Source of the DNA: Rhynchospora pubera
Lineage: Eukaryota; Streptophyta; Magnoliopsida; Poales; Cyperaceae
Length of the DNA stretch: 64,000 bases
Assembly: GCA_028095005.1 (NCBI GenBank)
Contig: CM051459.1
Coordinates: 270,835,229-270,899,228, forward strand
Reading direction: 5' to 3'
Shown: positions 45,325 through 56,008 of the stretch, in pieces
Numbering within the stretch: position 1 is the stretch's first letter
Layout: the number at the start of each line of letters is the position of its first letter
Notes under the pieces: generated by a model
What the model saw: only the letters and a program-made list of their open reading frames with translations
The model's database searches: none
Told to the model about the DNA's origin: nothing
Program-made: the position numbers and the translations under genes

Positions 45325-46857
45325 TCAATTAGATGGAAGAGTACATTTCCCAATCTTTGGCGCCTGAGAAACAACATAAGCAGCCCCTCCAAAATCACAG
45401 GTCCATTGTTCCCTTCCATTCTTTTGATAATAACTGTTGAATGCATAGGATGCGTGTGCCTCCACTGTGTCCGGTTCATAACACGCTGCACCGGGCTGGA
45501 TAGCGGTACAATCAGCCTCACCTCCACCACATGCAAAATCCAGAGCCGTCTGCAACTTTCCTTTCCCGGCACTAGGATCTGCAATGCACCATGTCTCAAC
45601 GTTCCCGGTGCTGTTGTTATTCCCATTGCTATTGCCGTTATTGGTGTTGTTGCTTTTACTGTTACTATTTCCTTGCACAAAGTCGACATCATAAACCTTC
45701 TGTTCATTGGGGTAGAACATCCCATAGTTGCGTTCTGAGGTGGGGCCCGGCTTCTGGTCCTCATTGAACAGTGCAAAGAGGTACACGTCCATGTCACACT
45801 TTGGTCGTTTCGGGGTGCCACAGGTGCCAGACACAACCCTCTCTATCAGATTACCAACATAAACCGCGGCATTCACGACATTAGCACCAATTTCATTGGC
45901 ATCACCTTCTGATGGCCACCCGGTCTCTGATATAGAAATTTGCACATCATCATAGTTCAAGGCTGACATGGCATATGCAACTGCATCAATTTGTGCGTCA
46001 AGAAGACTGTAGTATGTCAACCCACTACCTGAGTCAAGCACACCGGCATTGGTTTTGAACAAGGCATAATCGAGTGAAATATCATTCGAATTGGCTTCGT
46101 ATGCAAAGAATGGGTAAGCGTTCACCATGAGATATGACCCAGTCTTGCGAAGGAACTGCAGCATGGGCATCATCACAGACTGGGCAAGGTCTTGTCGAAA
46201 CGCACCGGCTGAAGGTGGGTAGGAGGACTGTAAGGCTGACAGTGCAATGGGAGAAGAAACCTTGATGGCCTTGTCGAGATTGGCTTTTACAAGAGCGGCT
46301 TGCACATTGATCATTGCCTGCACAAGGTAGGAAGTGAGGTTTGGGTCAGCAAAGACTTCATTACCGACAGCTATGGCCTGGATGTTGGTCGAGGGGTAGT
46401 ATGCAGCGACATTGTACTGGACCCACCAGGCTGCGAAGACGGTGCTTTTGGCAGCGGTTTGGAGGAGCTGGTTTGGCATCATGATGGTTACTTTGATTCC
46501 AGAACCGGCAAGGGCTTTGAGCACTTCTGAGTTGGCGTCGTACATCTTGACATGAGTTATGTTGTTGGTTTTGAGGAGTTGCACCACACTTTCCGGTGAT
46601 GGAAGGTTATCAGCCACCCGACCGTAATTCACCCCGATCGTTCCTCCCTCTGAAAAGCAAAAAAAAAGCAATTCTTAAAGTTCAAACAAACACTCCGAAG
46701 AAAAAACACAAATAAGAATAATATACAATATCAAAGCAAAAATAAGAAAAATGTAAATCGCTGTCTTGTTATTAGTTATTAGTTATAGTTTATTACCTGA
46801 AAAGGAGGCGGAAAGGAGGAGGAAGAGGACGAAGAAGCAAACACCAAGAGGCCCCAT
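45325..46857 (-). CDS. Glucan endo-1,3-beta-glucosidase, GH17 with X8/CBM43 domain
   Basis: Exon 1 (46857-46797) encodes the signal peptide (GPLGVCFFVLFLLLSASFS). After a GT-AG intron with a phase-1 junction, exon 2 (46649-45325) encodes the rest, for 461 residues. The GH17 barrel begins IGVNYGRVADNLPSPE and has the acid/base motif AVGNEV and the nucleophile motif ISETGWPSEGDANE. FALFNEDQKPGPTSERNYGM closes the domain. An Asn/Ser/Gly linker (SNNTNNGNSNGNNNSTG) precedes the cysteine-rich X8 domain (ETWCIADPSAGKGKLQ to IGKC). There is no hydrophobic GPI tail, unlike many plasmodesmal members, so secretion to the cell wall is more likely. It would cleave callose-type beta-1,3-glucan. A minus-strand TATATAA box lies about 100 bp upstream. 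Confidence 0.95.
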
Positions 46858-46958
46858 GCTCGGTAACAAGGAGAGAATTAGATCAAACCTGTTGAAAGTT
46901 GAAAGGAAGAAGAGATAGACGAATGTGTAATGTGTGGAGGGAAGAGCCGGCGAGGGGT

Positions 46959-46965
46959 TTATATA
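46959..46965 (-). promoter_or_regulatory. TATA box of the GH17 gene
   Basis: The minus strand reads TATATAA about 100 bp upstream of the start codon at 46857, a usual distance for a plant core promoter. Confidence 0.55.
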
Positions 46966-46969
46966 ACAG

Positions 46970-48102
46970 GATGTAAAAGAAAAATTGGTGGCTTGGTGCA
47001 CCGTTGAGAGAGGAGAAAGTGGGAAGTATACGTGGGTTGGGAGGAGAAGTTAAAAGACAGTTACAGAGGCAGTTTTAGTCTTTTACTCTTTTATTAGCGC
47101 AAGTAATAGAAGGTTCAGTGGATTTATTTTTGGTGCGCCTCTATGTACATAATGTACTATGTGCAATATTTTCGGCAGATTGGCAGAACGGTTAACGTAT
47201 TTCTTCAAATTAAAGCCCAAAACGCAATTACAAACTTCCCAAAATACAGGCTCTCCGTTTTTTTTTTTTTTCCCTTTCTTTTTGTTTGGTAAAGGTTTTC
47301 TTTGTTAAAATATTTGACCCGGGCAGCATTACATATCACAAGCATTAGATGTTCATTTCATCGGAACAGAGGATAATTTAATTTATTACAAGATATGACT
47401 TGTTCTTTGTGGAGGGCTGGCGTATAGTATATTGATAATTATTCCGACATTATTTACAAGTAAATATTTTTGTATTTCCGTCATCAATTTCTTTATAGAT
47501 GTGTCTTGTACAAAATTTAATTAGTTGTTTATTTAAGAAAGACGAATTCCTCATCGTCGATACTAAGCTTGCAGTTCAATAATTAGTCATGTCTAAATCA
47601 TGATGTGATGCTTACCATATTAAATTAAATGACAAATTACAACGTAAGTGGGAAACGAACATCACGACGACATGAGTACATTTAATTTGATATTTTATAA
47701 TCAACATCGCATTATACGTAATGAGTTGGATAAGATAAACCATATATCAAATTTAAAGTGATTTATAAATGAATGATGTTAATCCCTTAATATGTTATTT
47801 CTAACTAAAATTTAAAATTGCATCATTTTTAATACTCAATCTATCAAAATAATAAAACCGCCTAGTACAGTTTCATTTATACTTCTTTAATATATCGATC
47901 AAATTTGCCGTTGCCCATCTCGTCAGGCTTGATCAATACACTATTATCACAGATACTTGGTTTGAAATGTCATAGAAAGCACCGGAGAACCCAGCAATTA
48001 ATGTTTCTTATATATGCTCATGCATGTCCATTTAAAGTTATTATATTATTTTTTGTAGCAGTAGTTTGATCTTTGATTCGGCCCCGTCTAAGGATACACA
48101 AA
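46970..48102. other. Upstream region of the GH17 gene, no gene seen
   Basis: AT-rich sequence between the GH17 promoter and the left target duplication of the Tork-like copia. A T-run near 47260 is the only simple repeat of note. Confidence 0.45.
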
Positions 48103-48406
48103 TGTTGAGATTAGAGAGGAGAGAGAGCGGTACCGATCGGTACAGAGAGCAAAGAGAGAGGGAGTAGATGGAGGTTTTGTGTTTGAGTTTCGCACCCAGG
48201 GGGACTCACGCTCGGGAGCAAAAACACAGAGAGCAAATGAAAGAGGCAGAATATTTTTGTCGGGAATCCACTATCCCAATTTTCATTTTCTCAAACTTAT
48301 TAGTCTTTTACAAAGTTACAAATAAGACCCTACAAATGTTACATATTACAAATACTATAAGAAAATGAAAAATACAATACAAGAGGAATGAGTAAGGAAC
48401 CCAACA
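48103..48406 (-). repeat. 3' LTR of the Tork-like copia
   Basis: 304 bp, plus strand TGTTGAGATTAGAG to GGAACCCAACA. It contains the perfect 14-bp palindrome GTACCGATCGGTAC near 48130. The partner LTR at 52638 is the same length. Confidence 0.95.
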
Positions 48407-48422
48407 AACTCCTCCTTCCGAC

Positions 48423-51400
48423 TCATGGAGCGTGTCTACCCAATAAACCCGCCTTCTCACAACAAGCTTCAAGCTTCAATGGCGGTATCGACTTGGTCAA
48501 CATATCCGATCCATTATCACTCGTGTGGACTTTCTCCAACACCAATTCTTTTCTCTCAAGCACATCACGAATCCAATGATATCTCAAATCAATGTGCTTG
48601 GACCTAGAGTGAAACATCGGATTTTTACTCAAATGAATTGCACTTTGACTATCACATAACAAAGCATACCTCTTTTGCCGAATACCCAACTCATGCAAGA
48701 ACTTCTTCATCCAAATTAGCTCCTTGCATGCCTCCGTAATGGCTATGTACTCGGCTTCGGTAGTTGAAAGTGCAACACATTTTTGTAACTTGGATTGCCA
48801 TGACATGGCCCCGTTTCCAAAACAAACCAAATAACCGGATGTAGACTTTCTAGAGTCTATGTCACCGGCCCAATCGGCATCCGTATATGCCTCCAACACC
48901 GGATTTCTTGTGCCACCAAAACAAATGCAATGAGTGGATGTACCCCTCAAATACCTAAGTATCCACTTAACGGCATTCCAATGCACTTTACCCGGATTAG
49001 AAAGAAAACGACTCACTACACCAACGGCATGAGCAATGTCCGGTCTAGTGCATACCATTGCATACATCAAAAAGCCTACAACCGAGGCATATGGCACCTT
49101 TCTCATCTCATCCTTTTCTTTGTCATTCTTAGGACAACCATCCAAAGATAATTTAAAATGACTAGCAAGAGGAGATGTTACCGGTTTGCAATTTTTCATG
49201 TTGAACCTTTGAAGTACCTTCTTAATGTACTTCTCTTGTGATAACCAAAGTTTCCGATTCTTCCGATCTCTAGTGATATTCATACCAAGAATTTGCTTGG
49301 TTGCCCCTAAATCTTTCATAGCAAATTCGCTAGCAAGTCTCTCCTTTAATGCTTTGATTTTTCTCAAATCACTTCCAATAACCAACATATCATCAACATA
49401 AAGCAAGGGAATGAGAAAATCACCACTAGAATACCTCTTAACAAAGACACAATTATCGGAAATGGTTTTAGTAAATTTATTGTCACACATGAAAGATTCA
49501 AACCTTTTGTACCAATTTCGTGGTGCTTGCTTCAAGCCATAGAGGCTCCTCCTCAACTTGCACACCATGTGCTCTTGTCCTTGCACCACAAAGCCTTCGG
49601 GTTGCTCCATATAGAGCTCCTCCTCCAAATCACCATGGAGGAATGCGGTCTTGACATCTAGTTGCTCAATCTCCAAATCCAAACTAATGGCCAAGCCAAG
49701 CACAACCCGAATTGATGACATCTTCACAACGGGTGAGAAAATTTCTTCAAAATCAACACCCTTCTTTTGACCAAATCCCTTCACTACCAACCGAGCTTTG
49801 TATCTCGGTTTTGCTTCTTGACCCTCCAATTTGACACGGTAAACCCACTTGTTCTTGAGCACATTTTTGCCTTTTGGCAAATTCACCAACTCAAAAGTGT
49901 TGTTCTCATGCAAGAATTTTATTTCATCTTGCATGGCATCCAACCACTTATTCTTGTGCTCCGACTCAATAGCCTCCATAAAGCATTCGGGCTCACCACT
50001 ATCACCAAGCAAAGCAAATTCATTTGTGGGATACCTTGTGCTAACTCGCCTTTCACGAGTCGACCTCCTCAATTCTTGCACTTGTGAGCTATCACTTGAA
50101 GAGGTTTCGGATTGAGGATCGCTCTCTTGAATTTGTGGGACACTAGTTTCGGTTGTATGGCTAGGGTTTTCATCATTTATTTCGGTTCTTGGGTTGTTGG
50201 AAGAGAGAGGAGTTAGGTCAACATAGCTACTTGTAGAGATTTTCGCCTTGTCGAGGTTGCCAACATTTTCAATGGTTTCTTTCTCAAAGAACACCACATC
50301 TCGACTTCTCACCAACTTCTTCTCAATTGGATCCCACAACCTATAACCGAATTCACCATTTCCATACCCCAAGAAAACACACTCTTTAGTCTTACTATCA
50401 AGCTTTGACCTTTCATCCTTGGGTATGTGCACAAAGGCCCTACAACCAAACACTCTTAGATGGTCATAAGAAACATCTTTTCCTTTCCAAACCCTTTCCG
50501 GTATATCACCATCCAACACATGAGAAGGAGAACGATTGATCAAGTGAACCACCGTGTTCAATGCTTCTCCCCAAAATCCCTTCGAGAGCTTAGAATGAGA
50601 GAGCAAGCACCGAACTCTTTCACATATGGTGCGGTTCATGCGCTCGGCCACGCCATTTTGTTGTGGAGTCTTGGGTACGGTCTTTTCTAATTTAATACCA
50701 TTGGCCTTGCAATATTCCTCAAAAGGACCACGGTACTCACCACCATTATCGGACCGGACACACTTGAGTTTCTTGCCGGTCTCTCTTTCAACCTCCATAA
50801 CCCAAGACTTAAACATATTCAACACTTGATCTTTTGTTTTCAAGGAGTATGCCCACAATTTTCTTGTATGGTCATCTACAAAGGTCACAAAATAAAGAGC
50901 ACCACCAATACTCCTATCACCCATAGAACAAAGGTCGGTATGTACCAAATCCAAAGCACCCGGTTTCTTGGTAGTGGGATTTCTTTTAAAGGCTACACGG
51001 TGTTGCTTTCCGGCCAAACAATGTGTACAAGAGGAGAGAGATGTACCTTCACAAGAGACATATTTCTTCTTGGAGAGAATTTCTATGCCCTTCTCACTCA
51101 TATGACCCAACCGCAAATGCCACAAATCGGTTGAGTTGTCTTCCGATACATTCACCTCTCCGCACATCTTCACTTGAATCACATAGAGTGACCCGGATTT
51201 ATACCCACGAGCAACAACCAAATGCCCTTTCACTAACTTCCATCTACCACCAATAAAGTCACTATGGTACCCGTCATCATCAAGGGCATCAACCGAGATG
51301 AGATGATGTCTCATATCCGGCACATGCCGCACATTCTTGAGGATGAGTTTGCATCCTAAGCTTGTCACAACTTCTATGTCACCAATTCCAACAATTTTAC

Positions 51401-52439
51401 ATGCTCCATTATTGCCCATTCTCACAACACCACGATCACCCTCCTTGTAGGAAGTGAACAAGTCACGTCTAGGCGCGACATGGAATGAGGCCCCGAAGTC
51501 TACAACCCATGAGGAATCATGACAAGTAAGGTTTACAAAACCTTCATCACAAGCAATAAACACTTCGCCATCGGAAGCAATAGCGGCGGTACTTTCATTC
51601 CCACCATCATCATTCTTACCCTTAGACTTATCTCTCTTGAGCTCATCATTCTTTGCCTTTAACTTCCGGCACTCATTTTTCATATGACCGGGCTTCTTGC
51701 AATAATGACAAATGATTCCCTTTCTTGATTTAGACCTTCCCTTTGACTTGCCACGCTTGTCATCATTATGGGAGTTTCTTTGAGTGCTTCTACCACGATT
51801 TTCGGTGACAAGGACCGAGGACTCACTAGTGATCCCCGACTCCTTACGCCTTAACTCTTCATTGAGCATGCTATCCTTCACCATGGCTAAGGTCACAACA
51901 CCGTTAGGTGCCGAGTTGCTCAAGGTCACCACCAAAGTTTCCCAACTATCGGGTAAAGAACTCAACAAAATTAGGGCTTGCAACTCCTCATCCAATACCA
52001 TTTTCATAGTTGACAAGCGGTTTATGCAATCTTGGAATTGACTCAAATGATCCGAAACGGATGTTCCCTCTTGATATTTCATATTCACCAACTTTCTAAT
52101 AAGGAATGCCTTGTTTTGAGCGGTCTTGCGCTCATACAAACTCTCAAGCTTTTCCCACAACACCTTGGCATCGGTTTCCGATGATATATGGTGATAGACG
52201 GAATCATCAATCCATTGTCTAATTAAGGCTATTGTCTTTCTATTAGACACTTTCCAAACATCATCGGTGGTGGTAGCGGGTTTGGTACCCGAGAGGGGTT
52301 CATATGCATCCTTACAATACAACAAATCTTCCATACGAGACTTCCAAATGGAGTAATTGGAAGATGTAAGCTTAACCATGGTACCACTATTACTCTCTTC
52401 CATTTTAGACACAAACCCTAGGTCCCAAATGTAATGCAC
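48423..52439 (-). CDS. Tork/TNT1-like copia gag-pol polyprotein
   Basis: One frame of 1338 codons; the ATG at about 52403 (MEESNSGTMVKLTSSNYSIW) is the more likely start, by comparison with TNT1-type gag. Domains in order: gag (VLWEKLESLYERKTAQNKAF); a CCHC knuckle (CHYCKKPGHMKNEC); protease at WVVDFGASFHVAP; integrase zinc region (LWHLRLGHMSEKG, CTHCLAGKQ) and core (RSDNGGEYRGPF; TPQQNGVAERMNRT); reverse transcriptase (ARLVVKGFGQKKGVDF; DVKTAFLHGDLEEELYM; LLYVDDMLVIGSD); and RNase H (YTDADWAGDIDSRKSTSGY; TTEAEYIA). There is no stop or frameshift. The protease motif reads D-F-G instead of the usual D-S/T-G, so autonomous activity is doubtful. Confidence 0.95.
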   Translation of the reverse strand: MHYIWDLGFVSKMEESNSGTMVKLTSSNYSIWKSRMEDLLYCKDAYEPLSGTKPATTTDDVWKVSNRKTIALIRQWIDDSVYHHISSETDAKVLWEKLESLYERKTAQNKAFLIRKLVNMKYQEGTSVSDHLSQFQDCINRLSTMKMVLDEELQALILLSSLPDSWETLVVTLSNSAPNGVVTLAMVKDSMLNEELRRKESGITSESSVLVTENRGRSTQRNSHNDDKRGKSKGRSKSRKGIICHYCKKPGHMKNECRKLKAKNDELKRDKSKGKNDDGGNESTAAIASDGEVFIACDEGFVNLTCHDSSWVVDFGASFHVAPRRDLFTSYKEGDRGVVRMGNNGACKIVGIGDIEVVTSLGCKLILKNVRHVPDMRHHLISVDALDDDGYHSDFIGGRWKLVKGHLVVARGYKSGSLYVIQVKMCGEVNVSEDNSTDLWHLRLGHMSEKGIEILSKKKYVSCEGTSLSSCTHCLAGKQHRVAFKRNPTTKKPGALDLVHTDLCSMGDRSIGGALYFVTFVDDHTRKLWAYSLKTKDQVLNMFKSWVMEVERETGKKLKCVRSDNGGEYRGPFEEYCKANGIKLEKTVPKTPQQNGVAERMNRTICERVRCLLSHSKLSKGFWGEALNTVVHLINRSPSHVLDGDIPERVWKGKDVSYDHLRVFGCRAFVHIPKDERSKLDSKTKECVFLGYGNGEFGYRLWDPIEKKLVRSRDVVFFEKETIENVGNLDKAKISTSSYVDLTPLSSNNPRTEINDENPSHTTETSVPQIQESDPQSETSSSDSSQVQELRRSTRERRVSTRYPTNEFALLGDSGEPECFMEAIESEHKNKWLDAMQDEIKFLHENNTFELVNLPKGKNVLKNKWVYRVKLEGQEAKPRYKARLVVKGFGQKKGVDFEEIFSPVVKMSSIRVVLGLAISLDLEIEQLDVKTAFLHGDLEEELYMEQPEGFVVQGQEHMVCKLRRSLYGLKQAPRNWYKRFESFMCDNKFTKTISDNCVFVKRYSSGDFLIPLLYVDDMLVIGSDLRKIKALKERLASEFAMKDLGATKQILGMNITRDRKNRKLWLSQEKYIKKVLQRFNMKNCKPVTSPLASHFKLSLDGCPKNDKEKDEMRKVPYASVVGFLMYAMVCTRPDIAHAVGVVSRFLSNPGKVHWNAVKWILRYLRGTSTHCICFGGTRNPVLEAYTDADWAGDIDSRKSTSGYLVCFGNGAMSWQSKLQKCVALSTTEAEYIAITEACKELIWMKKFLHELGIRQKRYALLCDSQSAIHLSKNPMFHSRSKHIDLRYHWIRDVLERKELVLEKVHTSDNGSDMLTKSIPPLKLEACCEKAGLLGRHAP

Positions 52440-52623
52440 CGGTCAAGAGAACCTCACCTCAATACGGCGGAGCAACGGCCACTCGCGACTCGACGGCAAC
52501 AACCCGATCGAGGTCGGAAACGGAGGTGATCAACGGCTGCGGCTCGGCAGCGGCTAGGGTTTGACGGCGGTGACTCGACGGCTAGGGTTTCCGCAACAGC
52601 GACTTAGCGGCGACGAACCTCGC

Positions 52624-52635
52624 GCTCTGATACCA
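52624..52635 (-). other. Primer-binding site of the Tork-like copia
   Basis: Minus-strand TGGTATCAGAGC is complementary to the 3' end of the initiator methionine tRNA and sits two bases after the LTR end. Confidence 0.9.
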
Positions 52636-52637
52636 GT

Positions 52638-52941
52638 TGTTGAGATTAGAGAGGAGAGAGAGCGGTACCGATCGGTACAGAGAGCAAAGAGAGAGGGAGT
52701 AGATGGAGGTTTTGTGTTTGAGTTTCGCACCCAGGGGGACTCACGCTCGGGAGCAAAAACACAGAGAGCAAATGAAAGAGGCAGAATATTTTTGTCGGGA
52801 ATCCACTATCCCAATTTTCATTTTCTCAAACTTATTAGTCTTTTACAAAGTTACAAATAAGACCCTACAAATGTTACATATTACAAATACTATAAGAAAA
52901 TGAAAAATACAATATAAGAGGAATGAGTAAGGAACCCAACA
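52638..52941 (-). repeat. 5' LTR of the Tork-like copia
   Basis: 304 bp. It differs from the partner at one base near the plus-strand right end. The element's promoter should lie here in minus orientation. Confidence 0.95.
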
Positions 52942-53650
52942 ACAAAGAACTATAAAAATTTGTCATGTTACTGTATAAGCATAGTATCATTATTTAGCAT
53001 CTTCGACGAGTAAAGTAGTGATGATGATTTAAAATATTCAAGTTTTTTTTGTAATATTAAAAAAAATTCAAAATAAAGTTGAAACAGTTGAATTAATGCA
53101 TTAATTAAGTCAATCTAAATTTTATAACTTTTGATGTCCTTAATTTTTATTATTAGTCATTTCAGTCGATTCTAGATATTTTCTTAATTTCATCAACTTT
53201 TTTCATTACAACCAAACAAGTAAACAACGATACTTAGGTAATACTGTAATAGCCTTCGAAAACAATACTTTTAGGTAATAATCTGACTGTGAGGACGTGG
53301 AAACACTGTGCAGCGTTAACTGTAGAGAGAAGGAAAGAGTGGAACCCGCAACGTTAGTCGGACAGGGACAGGTAGGCAGTTTTCCTACCAGAGTCACCGC
53401 CCCAATGTTTTTAGACTGTTTAAGTTAGAGAGGTTTTGTTTTGTCACAAAGGAGTTTTTTGAACTGCTATTTTGGGAGGAATGGTTATTTTTATAACACT
53501 AATGTAAACATGATGGATCCGGGTTAGATCATCGTGCATAAACTTTAATAATGCAATATTTTTTGCACCCTGCTGTACTGCTGTACTGCACCTAGCAATA
53601 TGTTTATGCACCAAGTGTCAATATTACTAGGATTATATATTATTCTAGCT

Positions 53651-53868
53651 AGGACTACAAAACGGTCGAAACAGTGACGAAATTAGGGTGTTTCGTCAAC
53701 CGTTTCGTTTCGTTTGACGAAATAAATTTTTTATTTCGTTAATCGTTTCGTCCGGACGAAACGATCGAAATTGACGAAATTTTTGTGATTTACACATGGA
53801 CGGAACCATTTCATTGTTTCGTTAACCATTTTGTCCAACCAAACAAAATAGTTTTGTTAACTTGGACT
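53651..53868. repeat. TTTCGT-rich dispersed repeat, copy 2
   Basis: Inverted, diverged copy of the repeat at 12629-12892; both share TTTCGTCCGGACGAAAC, TCGAAATTGACGAAATTT in opposite senses, and CCATGTGTAAATCAC. It lies about 30 bp from a MITE that also has a copy near the first repeat. Confidence 0.6.
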
Positions 53869-53898
53869 GTTTTTTTTTTAACAAAGTTTTCTTTCCTT

Positions 53899-54060
53899 GG
53901 GTGTGTTTGGATAGGTGTGGGAAGAAGGAAAGAAGGGAAGAAGTGGGAAGAAGTATTGGGAAGTGTGTAACTTTGTGAAGAGTTTGGATTGTTTATAATT
54001 TTTTTTCTTCTTCTTCTTCCTTCTTCTTCTTATTTCTTCCAACGATCCAAACGACACCCC
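53899..54060. mobile_element. Tourist-type MITE, copy 4
   Basis: This 162-bp element has ends GGGTGTGTTTGGAT / ATCCAAACGACACCCC. Its interior (GAAGAAGTATTGGGAAGTGT; GTGAAGAGTTTGGATTG) matches the copies at 13153, 15736 and 40951. The exact target duplication is ambiguous. Confidence 0.65.
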
Positions 54061-54517
54061 TTGTATATAGATAATAAAAAACATACATAATGTACTTCAT
54101 AATGTTTTTTTATTGCCTTTTCTTTTTCTTTAAATAAGATCGAGAAACATTTAAAGGTAACTCGTCTCAACTCTCAAGGGGTCAATTCCCGAATGTCGGG
54201 CCGTCCAGTGGGGTTTAAAACCTTTAATGAAATTAGTTTTACTCTTTTCTTTTATTTGCTATTATCAATTTAAATTTTGCTTTTAAAGCACGTACTAAAT
54301 TTAATAAGTTCGACTCCAAAATAAGCATAACTAGATGGTAGTTTTCTTCAAAATCATGCTTGTGAAGTTCAATCAGCAAAGGAACACAGCAGCCTTTAGT
54401 AAACAATGACGCCTGAGCAGACTAATAAAGTATTTAATTAATTTATCCCACATGTTTAGTACAAACTTTTCTATACACACGAACCAATCGTACGTCTTTT
54501 TAATACAATCCAGCCCA

Positions 54518-55589
54518 CCAAATTTTTTTAATATGAACAATTTTATAATAAAAAATTTTAAATAGAGCAATGATTTATTTTTTTTAAAAAAGCAACACTA
54601 TAGCAGCAGTCTGACCGCTATATGGCTGGGCCTATAGCGGCAGTCTGACCACTGGTATAGCCTATAGCGCTGGTCAAACCACCGCTAAGCGCTGTTCATT
54701 GCCATATCGTTTCTAGTACTGTTTCAAAGAAGGGACACACAGTAAGAAAGATGCATCTCTCTACTTGGGAGGGAGCGCATGTAAGAAAGATCTGACTCGC
54801 CATTTACTCACGGGAGATTGCTATAAACATACTGCATGTGCAGTACTTATGACATACTTTGTATTTCCTAATTCAACTGTTTAATTTATCGTCTCAGAGT
54901 ACTGTTTACCCTTTCATTGTCCTTCTGATTTTATGAATCCTGCCACTTCGCTTCATATATTCTACTGCGCTACCTACCTACTTGTAAAGGATGCCAACTT
55001 CCAGTACAGTGCGCATTGACTTCTGTTAGGTTTCTAATCTCATCTATTGTAAACCAAATCTTATGTATCGAATTTTCTGGTACAAATCATAATTGCAAGC
55101 CACTGAGATAATTATGAGAGTTTGAGATACCAAGGGTCAATTAAAGTAGGTTTTGTGAGTAAATACAAGTAGGTAAGAGTGGTCTGTTAGTTGTGGGTTG
55201 TAATTGAATCAGAAAGTTGGACAATATCCGAGTATATTACTTTTTTTATTGGTAACTCAAAAGTGGTTATTTGATTTTACCTCTTTGTACTTTCAGTTTA
55301 TGGTAAAGAAAAATTTTATAAATGTCCCAGTTATAAATTACAAAACATATTCAAAACCTTTATCTAAACAATCTCAAAACAGTAAACACAATTGAAATTT
55401 TGATCACGTAATGCCTCACAGCACCCTAAAGGCTATAGCCGTGGTCAGGCTGCCGCTATAGGCCCAGACATATATAACAGTGGTCAGACTGCCGCTATAG
55501 CATTGTTATTTAAAAAAAAAAATTAAATCATTGCTCTATTTAAACTTTAAACTTTTTTATTACAAAATTGTTCATATTAAAAAACTCGG
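54518..55589. mobile_element. Mutator-like long-TIR element with non-palindromic interior
   Basis: A 1072-bp element. The left end CCAAATTTTTTTAATATGAAC and the complement of the right end (CCGAGTTTTTTAATATGAAC) match, and pairing continues about 180 bp inward. The 9-bp repeats TCCAGCCCA (54509-54517) and TCCAGCTCA (55590-55598) differ at one base. Subterminal parts repeat CTATAGCGGCAGTCTGACCA in both orientations. Unlike the other palindromes, the middle (about 54700-55410) is not self-complementary and could be captured host DNA, though I recognise no gene in it. Confidence 0.78.
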
Positions 55590-55598
55590 TCCAGCTCA

Positions 55599-56008
55599 AT
55601 TTGTATTTACCAAACAAAAAAAAAAATCGATCTCAACACAAATTGAACAAAGCTAGTACGTTATTCATGAAATTTGCACATAACGCCCACCAACAGTTGG
55701 AATGGCTAACAAAAAGTGCACCAGAATCACAAGCAGCAATAACAGCTATTAGCTAATTTTCTAAGTTAATTCACTAACCATAACTAAACTAATACATCAC
55801 AACGAGCTTCTTGACAGAAACTCATCTTTACATTTTACAAATTTTTTACTGTCTCTATCCACAAGTTACATACCTCTTCCTAACAAGACCACTAGAGATT
55901 AAATAAACAAACCAAGGAATAAAAAAAAAGAAAAGAAAAGGAGAGACTCGTGGGAGACCAAGTGGGGGAAAGAAGAGACCAAAAATCTCTCTTCATGATT
56001 TTACATTC
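55599..56008. other. 3' flank of the polytopic membrane protein gene
   Basis: AT- and A-rich region downstream of the stop codon at 56009 (minus strand), probably including its 3' untranslated region. No other gene seen. Confidence 0.4.

Larger units (their letters stand above)
48103..52941 (-). mobile_element. Full-length Ty1/copia retrotransposon, Tork/TNT1-like
   Basis: A 4839-bp element in minus orientation. Its 304-bp LTRs (48103-48406 and 52638-52941) show a single difference by eye (AATACAATAC versus AATACAATAT). The 5-bp duplication ACAAA lies at 48098-48102 and 52942-52946. LTRs begin TG and end CA. The primer site (TGGTATCAGAGC, minus) is at 52624-52635, two bases inside the 5' LTR. 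A purine tract (GGAAGGAGGAGTT, minus) is at about 48407-48420. One uninterrupted frame covers gag to RNase H. All this points to a recent insertion. Confidence 0.97.
52947..54517. other. Intergenic DNA with dispersed repeats
   Basis: No gene is supported. The stretch contains the second TTTCGT-rich repeat and a MITE, listed separately. The rest is AT-rich unique-looking sequence. Confidence 0.45.

Noticed and set aside
45273..45836. 187-codon minus-strand frame and the opposite 45265-45738 frame
   Set aside because: Both overlap the GH17/X8 coding exon in other frames; the GH17 frame explains the region fully.
48168..48368. 66-codon frame repeated at 52703-52903
   Set aside because: It is the same chance frame in the two LTRs of the Tork-like element.
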